Part shown: one piece after another, positions 45,221 to 54,611 of the stretch
Layout of the letters: every line of letters starts with the position of its first letter
Numbering within the stretch: position 1 is the stretch's first letter
From: Bog-473 sp963743785
Lineage (GTDB): Bacteria; Actinomycetota; Acidimicrobiia; Acidimicrobiales; RAAP-2
Direction: 5' to 3'
DNA: 64,000 nucleotides
NCBI GenBank assembly: GCA_963743785.1
Contig: CAVURD010000006.1
Location: 35,944-99,943, forward strand
Made by a program: the position numbers and the translations under genes
Notes under the pieces: model-generated
Told to the model about the DNA's origin: nothing
Databases searched by the model: none
The model's input: the letters and a program-made list of their open reading frames with translations, nothing else

Positions 45221-46951
45221 GAGGCGGCCACCGTCGGGTGGGCGTCGTGGAGCTGAACGACGGCATCGAAGTGGGGGAGCAGAACGGGCTCATGGGCGAC
45301 CACGATGACGGTTCGGCCCGACAGGAACGGCTCGATGGCGGGCGCCATCCGGGCGGCGGTGGATGGATCGAGTGAGGCGGTGGGCTCATCGAGCAAGAGG
45401 ATGGGTGCGGTGCGGAGAAGGGCACGAGCCAGGGCCAGCCGTTGGCGCTCGCCCGCGCTGAGTGCGAGGCCGTCATGACCCAACCCGGTGGCCAGCGAGT
45501 GGGGCAGATGGGCCACCAATTGGTCGAGGCCCACGGCGCCGAGCACGTCGTGCAGCTCCCCATCGGTGGCCTCGGGTGCACCGAGACGCAGGTTCTCGGC
45601 TATCGAGGCCGTGAAGAGGTGCGGCCGCTGCGGCACCCACGAGAAGTACGTCCGCCACGCCGCGATGGGGCAGTCGGAGGACGTGACCCGATCGGCCGAC
45701 ATGGTGCCGGACGAGGGTTCAGTGAATCCGAGGAGCGCGCCCACGACAGTCGATTTGCCGGCGCCCGAGGGCCCGACCAGAGCGACACGGTGACCGGGCG
45801 GTACCTGGAGCGAGAAGTCGTCGACGGCGGGCGTGGTGCGGCCGTCGTACTCGACGCGCAGCCGGTCGATGCGCAGGGCCACCGCCCGGGTGGCCCCCGC
45901 CGGGCCGGCCGCCTCCGACACCATGGTCGGCGTGGGTGGTGTTGGCAGGTCGAGTACTTCGAGTACCCGGGCCGCGGCGGCCTGACCTTCGGTGCTGGCA
46001 TGGAATTCGGCGCCGGCCCGACGCAGCGGGATAAAGATCTCCGGAGCGACCAGGAGCACGGCCATGGCGGTCTGCAGGCTGAGCTCGCCCCACAACAGCT
46101 TGAGGCCGAGGACCATGGCCACGAAGCCGACGCCGAACCCGGCGATCATGTCCATGGCCAACGCGGAGAGGAAGGCCACGCGCAAGGTGCGCATGGTGGC
46201 CACCCGCACTCCTTCGGCCGATTCGGCCACCTCTCGTCGACCGTGTCCCTCTCGTCCGAAGGCGCGCAGGGTCGGCAGTCCTTCGATTAACTGGAGGAAA
46301 CGGCCGGCCAGCGATCCCAGGCGGCGCCACTGCCGTTCGGTGCGACGGGTCGCTTCCCGCCCGAAGTAGATCATGGTGATCGGCACGGCGACGACCAGCG
46401 CCACCACAACGAGCAGGGCGAGCCAATTCTGGGTGGCCACCCAGACCAGGAGCACGATCGGCACCACGGCCGCCATGGCGGCTTGGGGGACGTAGCGCTG
46501 CGAAGTAGGTGTGGAGTGAGCGCAGCCCCCTGGTCGCGGTGAGCGAGAGCTCACCGGGTCGCTCCCCGGCAAGCCAGCTGGGCCCGAGGGAGAGTGTGTG
46601 GCCCAGCAACTGCCGGCGGAGGGTGCGGGCCACCGATTCGGCCGTCCGATGGGCCGACGCTTCTCCCACAAAGGCCAGGAGGCCCCGAGCGACCACGGCC
46701 AGGACGACGGCGATGAGATCGGGTCGCACGGCGCCCAACGGGACATGGTGGAGGAGTGATCGATCAATGGCGGTGGCCATGGCCGTGGCCTGCACGATGA
46801 TGGCGACTGCGGTCAGGGCGCCAATGACCAGGGCGACGACGCTGGCCCGACGCACCGACGGGACGCGGGCGGCCAGTTCGGGCTGCACGAGGCTGGGGCG
46901 GGACCGGGGGCCGGGTGGAGTGGGGGTGGTCGTGGGCATAGAGGTGGTCAC
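45217..46951 (-). CDS. cydD: CydD subunit, with an apparent one-base frameshift
   Basis: The membrane half starts at GTG 46951 and reads to LRSLHTYFA; at about 46500 one additional base shifts the frame, and the protein continues as RYVPQAAMAAVVPIVLLVWV through to the ATPase (VALVGPSGAGKSTVVGALLG, ALSAGERQRLALARALL, LLLDEPTASLD). The span is 3n+1 bases. Deleting one base restores a protein of about 577 residues, the usual length. Coupled to cydC by overlap and to the thiolase gene by GTGA. Either an assembly error or a recent knockout of the exporter. Confidence 0.8.
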
Positions 46952-48420
46952 GGGGTGAACATGGCGCCGTCGAGGTGGACCGTCTGTCCGATCAGTGAAT
47001 CCCCCAGGGCGTGGCGGGCGAGCGTCTCATCCTCGCAGGCGGCAACCGTCTGGCTCCCGTCGCCCATCTCGGCCACGACGACCGTCCGATCCGGGCGCAG
47101 CGGATCGTCGGGGTCGTAGGTCACGGTGAAGGAAGCCACGGTGGCCGGTCCCCGGGCGGATTGGACGGTGGCGACGGGGACGGTGGCGGTTGCCGTGCTC
47201 GCCTCCTCGGCCAGGTCGCCCGTGAGGTATCGGTCATGGTTGGGCCACGGAGTGGCGGACCATACGGCCAGTCCCGGTTTGGACAACATGCCCGAGACCG
47301 TCGTGACGAGCCCCTGTTCGCCGGGCCGGGCCCGCAACAGGCCGATGACCGCCGCCATCGCTTGGAGGACGTAGTTGTTGAACGGGCCGCCGGCGAAGGT
47401 CATCCCGCCGGTGACGGTGGGCGTGCCGTCGCGATGGAGGCCGAGGGCACGTTGCTGCACCCGCACTGCAGCCGGAAAACACGAATAGACCTCGGCGATC
47501 GGCAGGTCGGCCAGTGGCGCTCCGAGACGCGCCGCGGCAGCCCTCCCCAGTACCTCCATGGCCGGCCAGGCGTATAGATCCCTGCGGGCCGTCAGCGTGA
47601 TGGCATGTGAGGCGTGCAGGGCCACGTGGGGGAAGACCCAGCGATCGGTCGGGACCCCGGCGTCGCGGGCGCGCTCGGTTGAGCAGAACAGGATGGCAGC
47701 CGCCTGGTCGACCGTCCATTGGCTGGCGTGCCACCGGTTGTAGGGATAGGCCAGCGGCCGGTTCTTGGCGTCCGGACGGGCGATGTCCTCGGCGGAGCGG
47801 GCAGTGGGGAAGGCGGCGAGGTCGTTGCGCTGCGCCACGGCGTTGAAGCGAGCCCAGAGTCGGGCGATGTCGGCTGTATGCGCGGCTCGCTCCTGGTGCT
47901 CGTGAGCCGCCAGGGCATTTTCGATGAGGGCGTACTGCTGGACCACCGGCCACAGGGTGCCGGCGGCCGCTTCGATCGGTGCCATGAAATCGGGCGGGCG
48001 GGTGAGCGTAACGTCGGGCACGTCGCCTGGATCTTCATCGATCTCGACACCACCGAGGCGGGCGAAGGCCCGAGCTTCACCGCCGACGACCAGTACGACG
48101 TCCGCCCGTCCGGAGGCGATGGCGTCAAGGGCATCGTCGATGACCTCTTGTTGCGAAACGCCGATCTGGCAGAGGTAGGTGCGGGCGTTGTCGGCACCGA
48201 TGCGCGATGCCACCAGGCGGGCTGGATTCGAAAGCGACCAGCTTCCTTGGGGGACGGCGATCCGGTGCACGGCCCGCAGGAGGGACGGAGCGCCGGCGTT
48301 CGAGGCCGCCTCCCGGCTGGCTTGGGTCATCAGCTCAATGGCGGGAGCACTGGACGACGCCGTCCCCACCCCGACCAGGACGGGGGCGTGAGGGTCGCCG
48401 CGGAGGCTCGGAGTAGGCAC
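46948..48420 (-). CDS. thiolase-superfamily protein (non-canonical)
   Basis: About 490 residues with thiolase-like halves (ADVVLVVGGEARAFARL; AEVYSCFPAAVRVQQRAL; GGMTFAGGPFNNYVL). The GHP histidine of true thiolases is replaced by GGP and the nucleophile region (LCQIGVSQQEVIDDALDAI) has altered spacing, so ordinary thiolysis is unlikely. A C-terminal beta-rich extension follows (VASFTVTYDPDDPLRPDR). These proteins occur in actinobacterial lipid and steroid catabolism. GTG 48420 is the start, 24 bases from a divergent hydrolase. Confidence 0.78.
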   Translation of the reverse strand: MPTPSLRGDPHAPVLVGVGTASSSAPAIELMTQASREAASNAGAPSLLRAVHRIAVPQGSWSLSNPARLVASRIGADNARTYLCQIGVSQQEVIDDALDAIASGRADVVLVVGGEARAFARLGGVEIDEDPGDVPDVTLTRPPDFMAPIEAAAGTLWPVVQQYALIENALAAHEHQERAAHTADIARLWARFNAVAQRNDLAAFPTARSAEDIARPDAKNRPLAYPYNRWHASQWTVDQAAAILFCSTERARDAGVPTDRWVFPHVALHASHAITLTARRDLYAWPAMEVLGRAAAARLGAPLADLPIAEVYSCFPAAVRVQQRALGLHRDGTPTVTGGMTFAGGPFNNYVLQAMAAVIGLLRARPGEQGLVTTVSGMLSKPGLAVWSATPWPNHDRYLTGDLAEEASTATATVPVATVQSARGPATVASFTVTYDPDDPLRPDRTVVVAEMGDGSQTVAACEDETLARHALGDSLIGQTVHLDGAMFTP

Positions 48421-48444
48421 GACCGGCGATGCTACGGTCCGAAG

Positions 48445-49287
48445 ATGGCCCAGAGCGATGTCACGGCATGGACTGCCGCCCTTGAGGGCTTCACCAAGGA
48501 GTCGTTCGAGGCCGACGGGAAGCGACGCGACATCTTCCGAATGGGCCACGGGCCGGCCGTCATCGTGATCAGTGAGATCCCGGGGATCACGCCGCTGGTG
48601 GCTGAATTCGGGCGCAAGGTGGCGGCGGCCGGATGCACCGCGGTGATGCCGAGCCTGTTCGGTGATCCGGGACGTCCGGCCACCGGGGCCTACGCAATCA
48701 AATCCATCGGCCCGGCCTGCATCTCGAGGGAATTCTCGGCCTTCGCCCTCAAGAGGACCAGCCCGGTCACCGTCTGGTTGCGCAAGCTGGCGGCGTCCGA
48801 GCACGAGCGGTGTGGTGGCCCCGGGGTGGGCGTGGTGGGGATGTGCTTCACCGGGGGCTTCGCGTTGGCCATGATGGTCGACGACATCGTCCTGGCTCCG
48901 GTGCTGAGCCAGCCCTCACTCCCATTTCCTCTCTCCAAGAAATTCAAGGCGGATGTCGGAATCTCGGACGCCGACATGACCCGGGTCAAGGAGCGGACGT
49001 CGTCCGGCACCTGTCTTCTGGGACTGCGATTTTCCAACGACCCCTTCTGCTTCGAGGCCCGCTTCGCCACCCTGAAGCGCGAGCTCGGGGACGCCTTTAT
49101 CGCCGTGGAGATCGACTCGGCGCCGGGCAATCCCCACGGCCATCCCAAGCAGGCCCACTCGGTGCTGACCGAGCACCTCCAGGACCGGGAAGGCACACCG
49201 ACCCGGGCCGCCCTCGACCAGACGCTGACCTTCTTCCGGGAGAAGCTGGGGGTGGGGTCAGGACCGGGCCCCCGTCCGGTGCAGTAG
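48445..49287 (+). CDS. dienelactone hydrolase-family protein
   Basis: 280 residues, alpha/beta hydrolase with a cysteine nucleophile (VGVVGMCFTGGFALAMM), as in dienelactone hydrolase. The acid and histidine are in the C-terminal third (EIDSAPGNPHGHPKQAHSVL). It could cleave lactones or act on aromatic catabolites. ATG 48445. Divergent from the thiolase-like gene with 24 bases between starts, suggesting joint control. Confidence 0.8.
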   Translation: MAQSDVTAWTAALEGFTKESFEADGKRRDIFRMGHGPAVIVISEIPGITPLVAEFGRKVAAAGCTAVMPSLFGDPGRPATGAYAIKSIGPACISREFSAFALKRTSPVTVWLRKLAASEHERCGGPGVGVVGMCFTGGFALAMMVDDIVLAPVLSQPSLPFPLSKKFKADVGISDADMTRVKERTSSGTCLLGLRFSNDPFCFEARFATLKRELGDAFIAVEIDSAPGNPHGHPKQAHSVLTEHLQDREGTPTRAALDQTLTFFREKLGVGSGPGPRPVQ

Positions 49288-49314
49288 CTGGTTCACGCCG
49301 CCGGGCAGGCCGCT

Positions 49315-50337
49315 TCAGCCCGCCGGCGAGGTTGCCGGCACCGACACGATGGAGAAAGTACCGCCGAAGTGCGAGGGTCCGGCCAGTCCATTTCCGGTTC
49401 CGAGGGTGGCCGGGTTGAGAGGATTCCCGTTGCTCGGGTTCAACTGCGGCACCTCTTTGGAGTAGAGGTACAGCGGCTTCCCGTTAAAGGTGAGCTGCTT
49501 GGTGCCGTCGGACCGCGTGATCGTGCCGATGGAGCTCTTGGTGAGGCCGGCGGTGGCTTGGGGTGCTGCCGTGGTCAGCACCGGTGGCCAGTCAAGCGCG
49601 CAGGTTCCGGTGCAGCTGGTGTGGTTCTTGGCGTCCTTGCTGTAGGTGTATACCGTGATCGGCGTCGCTCCCATTCCCTGGAACATGGCGGCGGCCAGCA
49701 CCGATTTTCCGCTCGGGAGTGTCTCGGTCGAGAGCGCAATCGGTCCCTCTACGGGCTGACCATTGGTGGATGAGACGAGGTACCAGAGTCCGTGCCACGG
49801 GGCCAGGGGGGCGACCGTGTCCATGAAGTTGACGCCGGTGAACTGGTGGGGTGCCTGGTCGAAGAGGTAGAGGAGCTTGCCGGCGTACGTGACCTGGTCA
49901 CCTCCGATATCGGTGCGGTGGACGAGGCCGAGCAGAGACTTGTTCACGCCCGGCCCGGCGACGGGCTTGCCGGTGGTCGTCAGGGCCGGCCACTCAGCGC
50001 TCTTGTCGGTCTCGGGCCCCGTGCACGACAGCGGCATCCCCTGCACCGTTGCCACCGTCGTGGAGCACGCCGTCGCTGTGGGCCGGCTGAATTGGTAGAG
50101 CGTGTACCCAGTGAATTGGCCCGACCCGACCATGAGCACCTTGCCATAGGGACTGTTCACTTCCGAGATCATGGTTCCCGTGCTCGTGCTGGCGGCTCCC
50201 GCCGGCGACACGAGCACGATTCCCGTCAGTCCGAGAACCAGCGCCACCACCAGACAAGCGATCCGAATGGTCAATGTGATGCGGCCTTCGCCCTGACGGT
50301 CTGCGGAGGTCCCTAGGGAGTGCGGTGAAGTGTCCAT
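49315..50337 (-). CDS. secreted COG4315-type repeat protein
   Basis: About 340 residues: signal peptide (IACLVVALVLGLTGIVLVSP) then duplicated units of the secreted repeat first seen as GKVLMVGSGQFTGYTLYQF, again as GDQVTYAGKLLYLFDQ and TKQLTFNGKPLYLYSKE, each with the GK-x-LY(L/Q)(F/Y) core; SCTGTCALDWPPVLT is also typical. The family is exported and of unknown function. ATG 50337 is the preferred start. Confidence 0.78.
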   Translation of the reverse strand: MDTSPHSLGTSADRQGEGRITLTIRIACLVVALVLGLTGIVLVSPAGAASTSTGTMISEVNSPYGKVLMVGSGQFTGYTLYQFSRPTATACSTTVATVQGMPLSCTGPETDKSAEWPALTTTGKPVAGPGVNKSLLGLVHRTDIGGDQVTYAGKLLYLFDQAPHQFTGVNFMDTVAPLAPWHGLWYLVSSTNGQPVEGPIALSTETLPSGKSVLAAAMFQGMGATPITVYTYSKDAKNHTSCTGTCALDWPPVLTTAAPQATAGLTKSSIGTITRSDGTKQLTFNGKPLYLYSKEVPQLNPSNGNPLNPATLGTGNGLAGPSHFGGTFSIVSVPATSPAG

Positions 50338-50458
50338 GCAACCATTCACTCAGATTACGACCTCTTCGAACAGGGTGGAGCTACCCCGGTCGACGGTGGT
50401 GCCAACACACCGCCGACCGGTTGGTAGTGCTACTCACTTCTCATCCGTCGCGCCATGG

Positions 50459-51916
50459 TCAACGCGGTGAACGCGTTGCGGAGATTCCAGTCGACGATCG
50501 CTCGAGGTCGTGTAATGCCGTGCGTGCCGCACCGTCACCGCACATGCCATGCACCCCTCCACCCGGGGGCGTGGACGCCGAGCAGAGGTAGACACCCTTG
50601 ATCCCGGTCCGATAGGGGTTCCACTGCGCAGTGGGCCGAAAGAGGGTTTGACGCAGCGTGGCCGCGCCAGCGCCGATGTCACCCCCGACGTAGCTCGGGT
50701 TGTGTACCTCGGCGTCCGCAGCGGTGGTGGTGACGCGGGCCAGAATGCGATCGCGAAACCCGGGGGCGAACCTCTCGATCTGTGACTCGATCTTCTCCCT
50801 CATGTCGACGTCCGATCCGTTGGGCACGTGACAGTAGGCCCAAAGGGTGTGCCGACCCTCCGGTGCCCGGGTCGGATCGATGACGCAGGGCTGCGTCACC
50901 AGACAGAACGGTTGATCGGCATGGCGACCAGCCGAGACATCCGCCTCGCTTCGGGCCACCTCCGCGATGGTGCCCCCGACATGCAGCGTCACCGCCTCAC
51001 GGCATCGATCGGCTTGCCAGGGAACGGGTCCATCGAGGGCCCAGTCGACCTTGCAGACTCCCGGGCCGTAGCGGAAGCGCTCGAGACCCCGTCGGTACCG
51101 GGCCGGGAGTCGGTCACTGTCCATGCCCAACAATTGGCGCGGTGTGACATCGAGAACGGTCGCCCGGGCCGGGGGTAGGTCGTTCAACTCCCGTATCCAC
51201 GTTCCGGTGATGACCTGGCCCCCGAGGGACTCGAGCTCAGAGGTGAGCGCGTCGACCACGCGGGCGCTGCCTCCCTCGACCACGGGCCAGCCGAGCGAGT
51301 GCGCCAGCATGGTGAACAGCAAGGCGAACGCCCCGGAGAGTGGCGCCGTGAAGGGCAACATGGCATGGGCAGCCGCTCCGGCCACGATCGCCTTGCCTTC
51401 GTCGGTTTCGAACCGGGCCGCCAAACGCTGCGCCGGAGTCAGCCCCTTGAGCCCGAAGAGAGCAGTGGCGACGGGGCTACTCGGGATGGACCGGAGGGGC
51501 GCCAGGAAGTTCGGCAGGATCCGATCGGCGTTGCGGACCAGAGATGAGAACATCCGCACGTAGGCCGAGGCATCTCGTCCGAGCGCGGCGGCCGTCTCTT
51601 TGACATCGCCCACGGTGGCGGCCGCTCGGCCTCCGTCGAGCGGATGGGCAAAGGCAATATGCGGCGTGAGGAGCTTGACGCCTCGAGCCTCCAGGTCGCA
51701 GTGCTGGAAGAACGGGGAGCCGTTGAGGAGCGGGTGGACGGCGGAGCAGACGTCATGGTGGAAGCCCGGCAAGGTCAGCGTGTCCGTGCGGCATCCCCCT
51801 CCTGCCGTCTCGGCGCCCTCGAAGACGTCGACCACCAGACCGGCACGGGCCATGGTCAACGCCGCGGCGAGGCCGTTCGGACCAGAACCCACAACGATCG
51901 CCTCGGCTTGTCTCAC
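50459..51916 (-). CDS. FAD-dependent oxidoreductase of the phytoene desaturase type
   Basis: About 485 residues. Starts with the FAD dinucleotide fold AIVVGSGPNGLAAALTMARA and the ETAGGGCRTDTLTLPGF loop, and ends with YLCSASTPPGGGVHGMCGD, the C-terminal FAD motif of COG1233 proteins. Typical substrates are carotenoid or lipid intermediates; no carotenoid genes are nearby. GTG 51916 is chosen because GAGG lies about eight bases upstream. Confidence 0.88.
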   Translation of the reverse strand: MRQAEAIVVGSGPNGLAAALTMARAGLVVDVFEGAETAGGGCRTDTLTLPGFHHDVCSAVHPLLNGSPFFQHCDLEARGVKLLTPHIAFAHPLDGGRAAATVGDVKETAAALGRDASAYVRMFSSLVRNADRILPNFLAPLRSIPSSPVATALFGLKGLTPAQRLAARFETDEGKAIVAGAAAHAMLPFTAPLSGAFALLFTMLAHSLGWPVVEGGSARVVDALTSELESLGGQVITGTWIRELNDLPPARATVLDVTPRQLLGMDSDRLPARYRRGLERFRYGPGVCKVDWALDGPVPWQADRCREAVTLHVGGTIAEVARSEADVSAGRHADQPFCLVTQPCVIDPTRAPEGRHTLWAYCHVPNGSDVDMREKIESQIERFAPGFRDRILARVTTTAADAEVHNPSYVGGDIGAGAATLRQTLFRPTAQWNPYRTGIKGVYLCSASTPPGGGVHGMCGDGAARTALHDLERSSTGISATRSPR

Positions 51917-52075
51917 GTCTTCACACCTCGCGTCGAGCGGTGCGGATTGGTGCATTCCGTGGGGCGCTCGGAAGTGCGTACGGAAGTACGGTCGATACGG
52001 CCGCCTGAGCACACGATTGCGGGCGCCGGATCAGCGGCCCCTCCGCCAGATCCGCGCCGGTGGATCCGCACCCGC

Positions 52076-53149
52076 TCAGTTTCGCACGTCGTCTTCGCGC
52101 CGGTGCCCGTGGGAGAGCTCCTCTAGGTGAGATCGATCGAAGTGATCCGCCTCGATCATGGCCACCCGGCAGGCCGTGACGGCCACGTTGGACGAAGTAC
52201 GGATCCCGCCTTCGAGGTGGGCTCTCTCCCCGAGAATGGCGCCCGGCCCGTATTCAGCCAGACGCTCCCCGTCCTTCTCGACCCGAACGACCCCGTCGAG
52301 GATCAGCAGTACCTCGGTGCCTTCCTCGCCCTGCGTGAAGAGGGAGGTGCCGGCGGGAAATTTCTTGAACTGACTCCGGCGGGCCCCCTGCATCATCTGG
52401 GCGGAGAGCGTCCGTTCCAGCGCCGATTCCACCGCCGTCACCAGAGCTTCCGATTCTTCATCTCCCCAGGGGGTGTGGCGCCCGAAGGATTTTTGATACC
52501 AGTCTTTGAAGTCAGTGAGCCCAGACTTGTGGGAGAGACGGTTGTCGGCGTCGTAGATCCAATGGCGCGGGAACCGACTGGCTCCCACCATCTCGTGCTT
52601 CGTGCGTCCATCGGCGTGGATGGTCAGGGCGAGGGTCGTCCAGACGAGTGGTGCCTGCCACTGGATGTACGGCTTGCGTCTCACGCGGCGAGGGGCGGGC
52701 ATGCCTGTGCGGCCGCCCACCGTCTGCACGAAGCGCACCCAGCCCTTTCCATGCTCGGGCTCTCGTTGCAGGTCGGGGAGCTGGACGGCTTGGAATTTGT
52801 GACGGAGGCCAGCCAGGCTGACCGTGGTCGACCCCATCAGCCCTCCGCCCGAGTAGCCGGCCTTGCCGATCCGTCCCGATGCGTCGACCTCGATCCACGC
52901 TCGCAGCACGTTGGCGAAGCGAAAGCGGTCGGCTTCTCTCAGTTCCTCAAGATCGAGCCCTTCGGCCGGCGGGGGAGGGTCGTAGTGGGTCATTCCCGCG
53001 TCAAAGGCGATGCGCTGTGCGCTCTCCACGGCCTCTGAGGGAATCCAGGACAGCGAGGTGACCAATCCATCAAATCTGGTGACTTCGTCAAGGGGCATAC
53101 TCCCAGCCTGATCCGATGGCGAGCCCCTGGCTAGTGTGGTGACAGGCAT
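52076..53149 (-). CDS. cyclic nucleotide-binding domain protein
   Basis: 357 residues. The last 100 residues are a cNMP-binding beta-roll (FPAGTSLFTQGEEGTEVLLI, then YGPGAILGERAHLEGGIRTS), keeping the E and R of the phosphate-binding cassette. The first 240 residues are an unidentified domain rich in Trp, Arg and Tyr with an acidic EELREADRFRF stretch; it has no HTH, so it is not a Crp activator. Divergent, by about 80 bases, from the nucleotide cyclase gene, which suggests a cAMP circuit. An ATG at 53098 is an alternative start. Confidence 0.8.
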   Translation of the reverse strand: MPVTTLARGSPSDQAGSMPLDEVTRFDGLVTSLSWIPSEAVESAQRIAFDAGMTHYDPPPPAEGLDLEELREADRFRFANVLRAWIEVDASGRIGKAGYSGGGLMGSTTVSLAGLRHKFQAVQLPDLQREPEHGKGWVRFVQTVGGRTGMPAPRRVRRKPYIQWQAPLVWTTLALTIHADGRTKHEMVGASRFPRHWIYDADNRLSHKSGLTDFKDWYQKSFGRHTPWGDEESEALVTAVESALERTLSAQMMQGARRSQFKKFPAGTSLFTQGEEGTEVLLILDGVVRVEKDGERLAEYGPGAILGERAHLEGGIRTSSNVAVTACRVAMIEADHFDRSHLEELSHGHRREDDVRN

Positions 53150-53230
53150 CGCCTAGTGTGACTACCACCACCAACGAACAGGAAGCCTGCCCCCTTCTCA
53201 ATCAGGCCGGGCGGCCGCAAACTGGAAGCA

Positions 53231-54607
53231 ATGGATCCATCTGAATCCGGCCCGCCCCCTATGGCACCGTCAGGCACGATCGATGTTCTGCTGGCGGACG
53301 ACAACCTGATCGTCCGGGAAGGGGTGCGGGCACTGATCGAACGCCACGCCGATCTCCGTGTGGTCGGCGTGGCCGCCGACTACGACGAGGTCGTCCAGGG
53401 CGCGATCACCTGCGAGCCTCATGTGCTGGTCACCGACATTCGCATGCCCCCCTCGTTCAGCCGAGAGGGAATCGACGCGGCGAAGGAGGTGCGCAAGCGC
53501 CATCCCGGCACGGGGGTGATCATCCTGTCGCAGTACGACGACCCCGAATACGCCGTCTCGTTGCTCTCCGAGGGCTCGGCGGGGTACGGCTACCTGTTGA
53601 AGGACCATATCGCCGAGGGCGATCAGCTGGTCGATGCAATTCGGGCCGTCGCCACCGGCGGCACCGCCCTTGACCCGGCCATCGTCGAAGCGCTGGTCCG
53701 ACCGGTGACGTCGCACGGCGGCCTTTCCCCGGCCGAGGAAGAGCTCTTGAGCATGGTGGCCGAGGGCAAGCCCATCAAGGCCATTGCTGCGGCTCGCCAC
53801 CTGCCCGCCGAAGCTGTCGATGCCGAGGTCGAGGCGGTCTTCGTCAAGTTGGCCGAAGGCGTCTCGGCCGGAACCCAGGGCGCATTGCAGCGCTTGCGCT
53901 TATTGCACAAAGCCATCGTGGACCGGGAGGAGCAGGGCGAGACGCTGTCCCGGTTGCTTCCGGGCGGCCTGGCCGAGAAGCTCCGGCGTGACGGTCGCCA
54001 CATCGGCGAGACCGAGCGGGTCGAGGTCACCGTCCTCATGAGTGACATCCGTGCCTATTCCACCATCGCCGAACACGCCGATCCCAGCCAGCTGGCCGGT
54101 CAGTTGAACGTCCATCGGGCCGCCATGAACGACGCCATTCTGGGTGAAAACGGAACGGTGATGCAGTTCGTCGGTGATGCCGTGATGGCGGTCTTCGGAG
54201 CTCCCTTCGCCCAGGAGGACCACGCGGATCGCGCGGTCGCCGCCGCCTTGGCGATGCATGCGAAGCAGTCGGTGATCAACATCCGGTGGGAGACAGAGGG
54301 CTTACCGGCCTTCGGTCTCGGGCTCGGCTTGTCAACCGGTGATGCGGCTGCCGCCCTTCTCGGCTCAGAGGAACGTCTCGAATACACCCTGGTCGGTGAC
54401 ACCGTGAATCTCTCGCAACGCCTGCAGCAGCTGGCCGACGCCGGAGAGACGGTGTTGTCGGAAGGTACCCTTACTGCACTCCATGCTTCGGCGACCACCA
54501 CGGCGTTGGCGCCGCAATTGGTGAAAGGCCGCGACACTCCTGTCGTCGCCTACAAACTGATCGACGCGCCCGACCCCGTCACGGCGTCAGCGCCGAGCGA
54601 AAGGTAG
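53231..54607 (+). CDS. response regulator fused to a class III nucleotide cyclase
   Basis: 458 residues. Residues about 15-135 form a receiver with phospho-aspartate in LVTDIRMPP. A LuxR/NarL-type helix-turn-helix follows (LSPAEEELLSMVAEGKPIKA, then IAAARHLPAEAVDAEVEAVF), and then a short helical linker and a class III adenylate/guanylate cyclase domain: VLMSDIRAYSTIAE and FVGDAVMAVFGAPF hold the metal aspartates, GDTVNLSQRLQ the transition-state Asn/Arg. Coupling phospho-signal to cyclase activity in one protein with a DNA-binding module between is unusual. Divergent from a cNMP-binding gene. Confidence 0.85.
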   Translation: MDPSESGPPPMAPSGTIDVLLADDNLIVREGVRALIERHADLRVVGVAADYDEVVQGAITCEPHVLVTDIRMPPSFSREGIDAAKEVRKRHPGTGVIILSQYDDPEYAVSLLSEGSAGYGYLLKDHIAEGDQLVDAIRAVATGGTALDPAIVEALVRPVTSHGGLSPAEEELLSMVAEGKPIKAIAAARHLPAEAVDAEVEAVFVKLAEGVSAGTQGALQRLRLLHKAIVDREEQGETLSRLLPGGLAEKLRRDGRHIGETERVEVTVLMSDIRAYSTIAEHADPSQLAGQLNVHRAAMNDAILGENGTVMQFVGDAVMAVFGAPFAQEDHADRAVAAALAMHAKQSVINIRWETEGLPAFGLGLGLSTGDAAAALLGSEERLEYTLVGDTVNLSQRLQQLADAGETVLSEGTLTALHASATTTALAPQLVKGRDTPVVAYKLIDAPDPVTASAPSER

Positions 54608-54611
54608 CGAC

